Assembly: GCA_003497555.1 (NCBI GenBank) | Contig: DNNS01000521.1 | Location: forward strand, 1-7,080 | Source of the DNA: Spirochaetia bacterium | Lineage (GTDB): Bacteria; Spirochaetota; UBA12135 | Direction of reading: 5' to 3' | DNA: 7,080 bases | In this document: piece by piece, positions 1-6,800 of the stretch | How positions within the stretch are numbered: the first letter of the stretch is position 1 | Layout: each line of letters starts with the position of its first letter | Notes under the pieces: generated by a model | The model's database searches: none | The model's input: the letters and a program-made list of their open reading frames with translations, nothing else | What the model was told of the DNA's origin: nothing | Position numbers and translations under genes: made by a program

Positions 1-260
1 ACAACTACTTTAACATAGGGGGTGATTAACGGCTCAAGCGATCCGCCGGAAATCTCGAGCGGCGCCGCAAACAGTGCGCAGAATTTTTTTACATCACGGG
101 TAACTGGATGCCCGCTAATATCAGTAAAAACAACCTGCAGCGGATCGCCGTACTGGCAGCTTTTCGGATTGCAAAACCAGCTATCCGCTCCAGCCGACTT
201 GATGTTATATTTTCCAAAAACTTGCCGCATGAGGTACCCCGAGTTATTGGGCCCAACATC
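1..260 (-). other. Unassigned open frame running off the left edge
   Basis: The minus strand stays open from about 260 to the window edge, in the frame one base on from the trxB remnant. It reads like real protein: SDVGPNNSGYLMRQ, then ADSWFCNPKSCQYGDP, then VVFTDISGHPVTRD and SGGSLEPLITPYVKVV. A C-x4-C pair (CNPKSC) is visible, faintly like a small metal-binding knuckle, but I do not recognise a family. None of it resembles the NADPH domain or CATC region of thioredoxin reductase, so it is not simply the rest of trxB in another frame. The only ATG in the frame, at 230, has no good ribosome binding site. The likeliest reading is the 3' part of another gene joined to truncated trxB by a deletion. 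A chance open frame remains possible; the plus strand over the same bases is also open but its translation looks less like protein. Confidence 0.35.
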
Positions 261-483
261 CGAAACGCAAGGCCTGCTTTTTACATTTTTCAATGAGATC
301 AAAGCCACCGATGCCGTCCGGGAAAGCCGGGTAGTTTTCCACAATGTCAGTGAGAATGACCTGTGAGGAAAGGCTGTAGCTTTACAGGAGCAGGGTTTTC
401 CGCATGTAGCGCGCAGTGTAAATAGCGGCTGAATACCCGGCTGGGCCACCGCCGATAATGATGATTTCATAGTCCGGCTGCAT
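244..483 (-). pseudogene. trxB: Thioredoxin reductase remnant (N-terminal FAD-binding part)
   Basis: From the ATG at 483 the frame reads [16 protein letters not shown], the Rossmann GxGxxG motif that binds FAD, followed by [21 protein letters not shown] at 384-382 interrupts it. The same frame continues with ILTDIVENYPAFPDGI and GFDLIEKCKKQALRFG, which matches the family's LTD-x-VENYPGFP and IxGxxLI regions without any indel, then stops at 246-244. An intact enzyme is about 310 residues and reduces thioredoxin with NADPH through a CxxC pair. Here only about 75 residues remain, so the active-site cysteines and NADPH domain are absent. The usual GGQ after the first strand is degraded to SSQ. 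The start is supported by a GGAG element inside the end of the upstream lipoprotein gene, whose stop lies 5 bases before the ATG, so the two were an operon. The identity is secure; loss of function is close to certain unless the sequence is wrong. Confidence 0.88.
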
Positions 484-488
484 ATCTT

Positions 489-848
489 TTACTCCGTCAT
501 CATGGTGCCCATGGCTTTTTTAAATAGCAGTTTGCGCATATATTGCACTTCCTCAAGCAGTATATCGTTCATTTCTTTGAGCAGCCTGTTTTTTTCCTAC
601 AGTGGATCATTAAGCGACTTGTAATACGCGATCGTTTTTTCCATCTGTCCGATATTTTTTTCCAAAGCGATTATCCGGCTGTCGGCCTTCTCGGCCAGCT
701 GTTTATTCATTTCCGCGATCTGCGTGCGCAGTTGTTTATTTTCCTGCACTGTTTTGATATTCTCATTCTGCAGGAGAATAAAGCTGGTCTTGGAGACGCA
801 GGAAACCGCGAGCAGACTAAAAAGGAGACAGCACACTATTCTTGGCAT
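489..848 (-). pseudogene. Coiled-coil lipoprotein split by an in-frame amber stop
   Basis: The ATG at 848 opens a short signal peptide, MPRIVCCLLFSLLAVSC, with a lipobox-like AVSC and Cys17 as the likely lipidated residue. Residues 25-83 are rich in E, K, Q and spaced L/I (LQNENIKTVQENKQLRTQI, LEKNIGQMEKTI), as in an extended coiled coil. A TAG at 599-597 ends this at 83 residues. The same frame then stays open for 35 more codons ([35 protein letters not shown]) and ends in TAA at 491-489, five bases before trxB. The second part continues the helical pattern, so the original product was about 119 residues and the TAG is a nonsense mutation or a read-through codon. The next gene uses TAA internally as well, so general TAG recoding is unlikely. 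No family is recognised. The product would be exported and anchored by lipid to a membrane. Confidence 0.72.
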
Positions 849-857
849 TTGTGCTTT

Positions 858-886
858 ATTATAATAAGCTGGCGCTGTATTTTCAA
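858..886 (-). promoter_or_regulatory. Promoter for the coiled-coil lipoprotein-trxB operon
   Basis: On the minus strand, TTGAAA (886-881) and TATAAT (863-858) are separated by exactly 17 bases. This is a near-perfect sigma-70-type promoter, five of six and six of six matches. Transcription would start near 851, only about three bases before the ATG at 848, so the message would be almost leaderless if that ATG is used. No ribosome binding site is visible before it. Confidence 0.7.
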
Positions 887-946
887 TACCGGAGGAGAGA
901 TCCGGGGATCGTGAAAAAAAACAGCCCCGTTCCGAGAATAAAAAAT

Positions 947-975
947 TTGCCCGTTGTCCGTCGGGATAGTATAAT
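947..975 (+). promoter_or_regulatory. Promoter for the divergent lipoprotein remnant
   Basis: TTGCCC (947-952) and a perfect TATAAT (970-975) are separated by 17 bases. The predicted start near 982 leaves a 30-base leader before the ATG at 1013, which carries a good AAGGA at 1002-1006 spaced six bases from it. This favours 1013 over the in-frame ATG at 983, which would lie at the transcription start. The promoter is back-to-back with the minus-strand promoter at 858-886. Confidence 0.65.
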
Positions 976-1012
976 CACGGGTATGAAACAAACTTCGCAA
1001 CAAGGAAAAATC

Positions 1013-1492
1013 ATGCGATGCACCATATTCCGCAACTGGCTGACATCCCTGCTCATCACGTTGTGCGCCCTCGCCTGTACCACCAGGGGCAAATACGCTT
1101 ACAAGCTGGATCCTTTCTATAAAATCCTTGATAAAAAAAAATTTCTCTTTTCCAGTCCGACGACCTGAAGACCTGCGCCATGACCGTGGAAAAGCGTCTG
1201 CGGGCGGATACAAATTTTGCCGGGCAATGGCAGAATTTAAAAAATGATTAAGCCTTGAACTTTTTTCCCATATCGCAGGTGCTGGAATTTTATTATAACA
1301 ACTGCCTGCACCGGCGTTTCAGCGAATAACTTTTTTACCGAAACATTTTTTCAATAGATTATCAGCCCTGTGGCTGTACCGCGAAAAATAAATAACAGTC
1401 CAAACAAGCTGATTGACGCAAGCCGTTTGAAAAAAAAGGAATTATCAGAACTTTTAAAACAGGAACATTTTTGGTTTTTTCTGTATTCCTGA
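1013..1492 (+). pseudogene. Multiply frameshifted lipoprotein gene remnant
   Basis: The ATG at 1013 gives a lipoprotein signal, RNWLTSLLITLCALAC, with Cys22 as the likely lipidated residue, then KYAYKLDPFYKILDKKK. The frame is lost in an A9 tract (1133-1141). One frame over, protein-like sequence resumes: LFQSDDLKTCAMTVEKRLRA, FAGQWQNLKND, a TAA at 1249, then FFPISQVLEFYYNNCLHRR to a TAA at 1327. A third frame from about 1335 reads LPKHFFNRLSALWLYREK. From about 1382 the original frame returns with SPNKLIDASRLKKKELSELL and KQEHFWFFLYS, ending at TGA 1490-1492. Each step fits loss of one base in a homopolymer (A9, T6, A5), and the three sum to zero net shift. The ancestral product would be about 160 residues, membrane-anchored, of a family I do not recognise. 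That the pieces belong to one gene is inference from the frame arithmetic, the signal peptide and the charged helical character. Confidence 0.55.
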
Positions 1493-1495
1493 TTT

Positions 1496-1513
1496 CCTGT
1501 CCAGCCTGGCAGG
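1496..1513. other. Small hairpin between convergent gene ends
   Basis: CCTGTC and GGCAGG can pair as a six-base stem (one G-T pair) around a six-base loop. It lies in the 26-base gap between the TGA of the plus-strand remnant (1492) and the TAA of the propeller gene (1519). Neither side carries a T-run, so it is at best a weak bidirectional terminator. Confidence 0.25.
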
Positions 1514-1518
1514 TCCGG

Positions 1519-1821
1519 TTACTCCAAACGCACAACACCATTGCCGCAAGTACCGAGATAGAGCTGTTGATCTTTTTTGTTTATTTTAATCCTTTCCAAA
1601 CTGCAGTGGACATTATCCTCCCCGGAAATTATTTTATTCCAGGTCTGTCCGTTATCTGCGGAATATAAAATGCCTTCAGGCACGTACTGATCATAGTACT
1701 CCCCACCTTTTAGGCCGGCATAGATTTTATGCGGCGCGCTGGGATGCAAACAAAGCGTCTTGACCCAACGGGAAGAATAATGCCGGCCCCAGTTCTCGCC
1801 TCCGTCATAGGAAGTATATAT
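1519..1821 (-). pseudogene. Out-of-frame C-terminal part of the propeller protein
   Basis: Just past the G8 tract, the frame one base away reads IYTSYDGGENWGRHYSSRWV and later HKIYAGLKGG, ILYSADNGQTWNKII and YLGTCGNGVVRLE, ending in TAA at 1521-1519. It carries two further Asp-box motifs (SYDGGENW, SADNGQTW) and the NGVV strand pattern expected to close a beta-propeller. These 100 residues clearly belong to the upstream 1805-3682 frame: removing one G from the tract joins the two into a 720-residue protein. As written they are not translated in phase. A TTG near 1749 could in principle restart translation, but nothing around it looks like a ribosome binding site. Confidence 0.8.
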
Positions 1822-3682
1822 CCCCCCCCTGTTTGCTCCCGTTTGCCAAAACCGCGATATTAATAATCAGGGGATTAAGAGGATTGATAACCATGTCCTG
1901 CGGCCTGTCAAAAAAATTTTCTCCAAGGCGCTGCCAGGTAAGGCCGCCATCGCTGGTCTGATAGAGACCGTAATAGGCGGTCAAGGCATAAATAGTTTGG
2001 GAAAAATTCGGATGTCTGACCAGTTTCACCGGTGTTTTGCCGGCTAATCCTGCAAGGACCCAATCGCTCCCGATTTTTTTATACACTCCCTCTCCCTGTA
2101 CGCCGATATAAATAGTACGTTCGAATAAAGGGCTTTCCGGATCGATCAGCAGGCAATAAATCCTTTTACCAATGCCTTCCCAGACGATTGACCAGCTCTC
2201 CCCGTAATCTTGACTGTAAAAAATTTTATATTGATTGTTTTCGCTACAGGCCTTATCCGAACACGCATAAAGAATATTTTCCTGTGCTGGGTCCAGCTCA
2301 ATATCCAAAATATCAACACCCGGCAGCGTCGCCCTGAATGTCGCGCCATGATTGACAGTTTTAAATATACCGATATCCCAATAGGCAAAGTACATTGTAT
2401 TTGCGTCTGTCGGTGAAAATTCCATATCCCCGACTTTGGTATTGTCAAGTCCGGAATTTTGCCATTCATTATTGGTCGGAGCTGTGTCGATACAGAACCA
2501 GTAGTTGCCGCTGTTCTCGCTTTTAACTAGATGATAGAAATTGCCAAATAGTAATTTGCCTGGATCGGATTTGGAAATTGCCAGGTTATGCGCAGCGAAC
2601 ATATCCAGATACATCGGACTTAGATCGCTTTCTTGCTGTACCAGTTCAGTCCAGCTTGCTCCGCTATCGATGGATCGCCACACACCACTGAGGCCGTATT
2701 TCCAATCGCCGATAAACAAGACATTCGGATTATTTTCTTTTATTACAATGTCCGGAAAATTTGTTGTTTTAAATTTTGAAGAGCTGGTGGTATCAACAAC
2801 AGCTTTCAGACCATTAGTTTTGGCGGTAAAGGTCTCTCCATAATCATCGCTTCGGTAAACACCGCCGCGCCATGGCACAACACCAGCCGGAGAAATGACT
2901 GTCACGTAAAGAGTTCTGTAATCAGTTGTAAAGGGCCTGAATGCCAAACCCCGCACATCATCACCGGGCAACCCGTTGTTTATTTTTCTCCATGACACGC
3001 CATAATCGGAACTTTTATAAAAGCCCTTGTCCGTTGTCGCAAAAACCATGTAGCTATGATACGGATGAACCCGTATTTCAAAAATCGTCGCCTGCGCGTC
3101 TATATTGGGCGTGCCGGTATTTCCCACTGCCCAGTTTTCTCCGCCATCCTCACTTCGAAAAATAATTCCTTTTCCATAATTCGTATCCTCTTTTGAATTG
3201 CCCAGGCCTCTGCCAAAGCCCGCGTAAAGCGTACCAGGCTGATATTTATTGCCAGCACCCAGGCAGTTAACCGGTGCGCTAAAAGAATATTCATTTTTAC
3301 CTGGGAAACCGTTGCGTTTAAGCTGCCAGCTGTTTCCACTGTCAATGCTTTTATATACGCCGCCGGTTGTAGCCAGATACATTATGTTGGGATCAAGCGC
3401 ATCAAAGGCTATTTCCTGAACAATGTAATCCTGTAAGCCCGTATTTACCGGGAAAAAAAAACTTCCGCCGTCAATGGACTTGAACACGCCTCCCAAATCT
3501 GTGCCGGCATAGATAATATCCGAATTTGCCGGATGAAAAACCACTGCGGAAAAATATCCGCCTCCGCCTGGACCAATAATGGAAAAATTTGTCTGACCAT
3601 AGAGCTTTTGAAAAATTATACAGAAAAGCACAATCTGCAATGCTGAAAAAAGTGAATAACGGACGTGTTGACGAATAAACAT
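1805..3682 (-). CDS. Secreted Asp-box (BNR/sortilin-type) beta-propeller protein, GH74-like, frameshifted near its end
   Basis: The ATG at 3682 follows AGGAGGG at a good spacing and opens a signal peptide (MFIRQHVRYSLF, then an apolar stretch to about residue 28; cleavage probably near LYG-Q). Ten Asp-box motifs (S/T-x-D/N-x-G-x-x-W/F) are visible, at about residues 69, 112, 177, 224, 278, 337, 388, 442, 490 and 576, each preceded by a strand of the VYKS or GIFKT kind. This is the signature of seven-bladed propellers; twelve motifs in the joined gene suggest two. The start, GGGGYFSAVVFHP then YAGTDLGGVFKS, resembles GH74 xyloglucanases, where the Asp of the T-D-x-G-G segment (here D62) is catalytic; the 720-residue length of the joined gene also fits. 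A sialidase or non-enzymatic sortilin-like binder is the alternative, as I see no sialidase arginine triad. The product ends at residue 625 with five foreign residues after the G8 tract and lacks its last blades. It lies downstream of a GH20-like gene and behind a LacI-type operator. Confidence 0.85.
   Translation of the reverse strand: MFIRQHVRYSLFSALQIVLFCIIFQKLYGQTNFSIIGPGGGGYFSAVVFHPANSDIIYAGTDLGGVFKSIDGGSFFFPVNTGLQDYIVQEIAFDALDPNIMYLATTGGVYKSIDSGNSWQLKRNGFPGKNEYSFSAPVNCLGAGNKYQPGTLYAGFGRGLGNSKEDTNYGKGIIFRSEDGGENWAVGNTGTPNIDAQATIFEIRVHPYHSYMVFATTDKGFYKSSDYGVSWRKINNGLPGDDVRGLAFRPFTTDYRTLYVTVISPAGVVPWRGGVYRSDDYGETFTAKTNGLKAVVDTTSSSKFKTTNFPDIVIKENNPNVLFIGDWKYGLSGVWRSIDSGASWTELVQQESDLSPMYLDMFAAHNLAISKSDPGKLLFGNFYHLVKSENSGNYWFCIDTAPTNNEWQNSGLDNTKVGDMEFSPTDANTMYFAYWDIGIFKTVNHGATFRATLPGVDILDIELDPAQENILYACSDKACSENNQYKIFYSQDYGESWSIVWEGIGKRIYCLLIDPESPLFERTIYIGVQGEGVYKKIGSDWVLAGLAGKTPVKLVRHPNFSQTIYALTAYYGLYQTSDGGLTWQRLGENFFDRPQDMVINPLNPLIINIAVLANGSKQGGDIYFL
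1822..1829 (-). repeat. G8 homopolymer tract at the frameshift
   Basis: Eight Gs on the minus strand (C8 on the plus strand) sit exactly where the propeller reading frame is lost. Seven Gs give SKQGG followed by IYTSYDGGENW and an intact 720-residue protein; eight give SKQGGDIYFL and a stop at 1807-1805. It could be a slipped-strand on/off switch, a fixed mutation or a sequencing error. Confidence 0.8.
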
Positions 3683-3685
3683 GGG

Positions 3686-3693
3686 TCCCTCCT
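3686..3693 (-). promoter_or_regulatory. Strong ribosome binding site of the propeller gene
   Basis: AGGAGGGA lies three to four bases before the ATG at 3682 (core AGGAGG about five bases away). It fixes the start and supports a Shine-Dalgarno-using bacterium. Confidence 0.8.
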
Positions 3694-3705
3694 GAAATAA
3701 ATTAC

Positions 3706-3717
3706 GTAAACGTTTAC
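3706..3717. promoter_or_regulatory. LacI-family-type operator palindrome
   Basis: GTAAACGTTTAC is a perfect 12-base inverted repeat with a central CG, the form typical of operators bound by LacI/GalR-family sugar repressors. It lies 24 bases before the propeller ATG and just upstream of the ribosome binding site, in the 149-base gap after the GH20-like gene. Such a position fits repression of a promoter serving the propeller gene, relieved by a sugar. I find no convincing -35/-10 pair in this gap, and no repressor gene is in the window, so the regulator is unknown. Confidence 0.6.
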
Positions 3718-3831
3718 AGACGTTTTTCCTTTTGATAATAGCTACTGCACAATTGGAAGCGACAGAACGTACCGGCAGATATGCGTCTCCGACCCGATAA
3801 TCATCACTACAAATAAAAAACCCTTAATAAA

Positions 3832-6800
3832 CTATTGTTTTATCTTCCTGACGGTTAGTGCCAATAAATACGGTATGGCGTATGTGCCCATAGAAGAAAA
3901 CTCTATAGTATTTATTGATATATTAGGCCTTGGATTAACCCATTCATATTGATATACACAGGTATTTTGATCATCCTCATTACTTTCCCAGATATAACGT
4001 GCATCAATCAGATATTTATTGTCCAAAATAGAAGTTACCCTTCCGGGCAGCGGTAGCCAGTTTCCGCAGTTTACAGAATTTCTCATGTATACAGGTATCT
4101 GTTCACCATCTTGAAAATGAATAATATACCTGCCGGTTTTTTGGCCATTAACAGTACCGCATTTACGTAAACTGCCTGCAGATAAAAAGGCCTTCTGTTT
4201 TTCCACAGGACAATATTGGGTATGAAAAAAAATAAATGATGAGGCTGTTTGCCTGACTGGTATGGTAATCGCTGTTTCTTCGCCTCGTATTACACAATGT
4301 CCTTTGTCGGCCGGTATAATCTTGGCAGGGATAAACCCCATTATAGTTTCTCCCTTTGGCAAACCGGTAATAGCAAGACCAGAGATGCTTTTATAATACG
4401 AATCATTGCAGACTGCAGAAATATCGAGCATTATGAATTCATGAGAGGCGGCCGGATTCGGCCGTACGCTCAACATGGCCATAATATTTGCACCGTTTTG
4501 ATTTAACCAATCATCCATATTCATTAAATCGCCATTCCAAAAGTTCCAGGCAAGATCGGCTGTTTTTATCATTCCTGCCGGTCCGTAGCCAAAATCAGGA
4601 GTTAAAGAATCATAATTTACTACGCCTATACCTGATAAAAAATTATGATTTTTAATTTTCTTGGCGCTGAGTTCAGTATATCTATTATCGGTATACCATG
4701 AATTGAAACCGAGTTCCCCAAATTGATTGACAGCTGCTTCATCGCCATTCCAGTGCAGCATTATTATATCACGCGGCATTTTTTCAAGATTGAGATAATT
4801 GTCAAAAGGTTTTCCTCCGTTGCAAGATTGCTGCAGCATGTCAGAATGCATCATCATTTGTATTCCTCTATTAGTTAGTGAATTATGGATTTTTAATATT
4901 GTATTCAGAAAAATATCGCGTTTATTTTGTCCGGCATGATTAAGCGAGACTTCGCCTGTTGCCTTATGCCACCACTCATCGTTCATGGTGTGGAAATAGT
5001 CAGGTTTTGCTGCTTTGATGAGTTCATTCTGGATCAAAAAGTAATTCTCAAAAAAACTTGTATGCACAGGATCGGCATCATAATTATTATAACCCGGTAA
5101 AATTAACTCCGGCAGTTTGCTTGTTAACCAATTCGCATGTGAAGGACCATGCAGGCCTGGTACAAACTTTATAAAGATATTTTGGCAATAATCAGCCATA
5201 CCGGCTAAATCGTGTATAGTCATATAGGCGTTTTTATCGGTAAACCTGGCAGCGTTCCTGTTTTCATAACGAATAGATGTAGGATTCATCCATGAAAATA
5301 AATTCATTTTTGTTCCCAGCGCCAGACGTTCAAGATAATCGTAGTAGCTGGCAAGAATTTCTGCGCTGCTGTCTACACCCTTGGTCTTTTCATTATATGT
5401 AGAATATAAAATATCGCTCCAGTTAACCCAGGCCCGGGTAGATAAAGACGGCCAATCTTCAATATAGGCACAAGGTAAAGCGCGGCTATTTTTTAAAAAA
5501 CTGTAGCGTTCTAGTTGTGATAGCGTAATAATTGCATATAAAAGACCAGCGCCTGTATTACCGGTCAGGAGAATACTTTGCTCGTTAATATCAAGAATGT
5601 AGCCATCTTTATGTAAAATTTTCCCGATTAATTGTTTTGTAAACGCAGACGATTCTCCGACAATAATTGTATTTTCCGGAATTTCACTTTCTTCGTTAAT
5701 CAATAAGTCAGCTTGTAAATAACCCAAAAAATTATTTTGTAAACGTATAGCTGAACGGAGAGTATCAGCATCATTTTTTGTTTTGATAAAAATACGACTT
5801 TTGACATTTACCTGGTAGCTATTATTTCCTTTAAGTAACTTTTTGGGCATGGGGGTAAGTACAATGTTACCATAGGGTATTTTTACAGAAAATACCATCG
5901 GCGCTGTCTTAAATGCATATAGCAAGGAGCGACTGCTGCCATTGTTCAATAGTAATACGAGTCGCTGAATGCCGCTTCTGGGAATGTAACCGTTAAAAGT
6001 AAAAATTTTGTCTTTCGTTAATGCGCTCAGCGATGCCATGCTGCCTTCAGGTGTACTGATTTGTGCATATAAATTATATTCTTTATCCGCAGGCTGGATT
6101 TTGAATGTCAAGGCGGGTGTTTTATTTTCAAAATTAAGAAATATATCTTTTAAGCAATCTTCTGGAGCGCTTTCTGTACCTTCATCGAGATAGAGGATGC
6201 CGAATTGTGCCGGATCTATATTCTTTTGAGCATCAGTCCATGCTCCGGTGCGAGAGACAGATATCTGCATGCCGTGAAGATTTTTTTCAAATCCTTTCTC
6301 CAGATTTCGGGGAATACAAATTTCAATACCCCAAAAGTTATTTTCAATATTGACCGCACTTTTCCATTGATTAATAAATTTATTTTTATCCCTGATAAAA
6401 CCATCCTTCACCTGATCAAAATAATTATGATAGGACTGCTGTACATTGAGCGCATTAATCACAAGTTGATGCCAGGTTCGATTATCATCTCCTGGAGATA
6501 TAAAAAACTCAAAGCAATCATCCGCCCACACTGTACCATCAGGATTTGTCTGTTCCTTTTTCAGGGTAGTAGTATCTACTGTTTGCCTGAGAGCAATAAA
6601 GATATTTTTTTTATCGAAACAGATTTTAATCACCGCAGGAACAGGCTCATTTCCATAAGGCCGGGCAAAGGTATTTATGACTGCGGCATTTTCCCAACAC
6701 TGATCATTTAGTTTACCATCAATATTTGGCGCAGTACTGGCAGTATAAGCAGAAAATACTTTCACTGGATTAAGAACTGCATCCCCCTTGAGTTTAAAAT

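Noticed and set aside
22..366. Plus-strand open frame of 114 codons from a GTG
   Set aside because: It lies opposite the trxB remnant and the protein-like minus frame, has no ribosome binding site, and its translation shows no recognisable motif.
1471..1668. Plus-strand frame with a lipoprotein-like start (FLVFSVFLISC)
   Set aside because: It overlaps the end of the lipoprotein remnant and runs antisense through the propeller C-terminus, which has clear Asp-boxes; its start is TTG with no ribosome binding site. The signal-like stretch is probably chance.
3795..3831. Possible terminator after the GH20-like stop (TTTTTT run on the minus strand)
   Set aside because: The only preceding inverted repeat is a four-base AATA/TATT stem, too weak for an intrinsic terminator.
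4157..4168. TTTACGTAAA palindrome resembling the operator
   Set aside because: It lies inside the GH20-like coding sequence, is only ten bases with a different half-site order, and is not near a start.
6205..6711. Plus-strand open frame of 168 codons
   Set aside because: It is antisense to the CBM9-like domain, which has strong family features; there is no ribosome binding site and no recognisable protein pattern.
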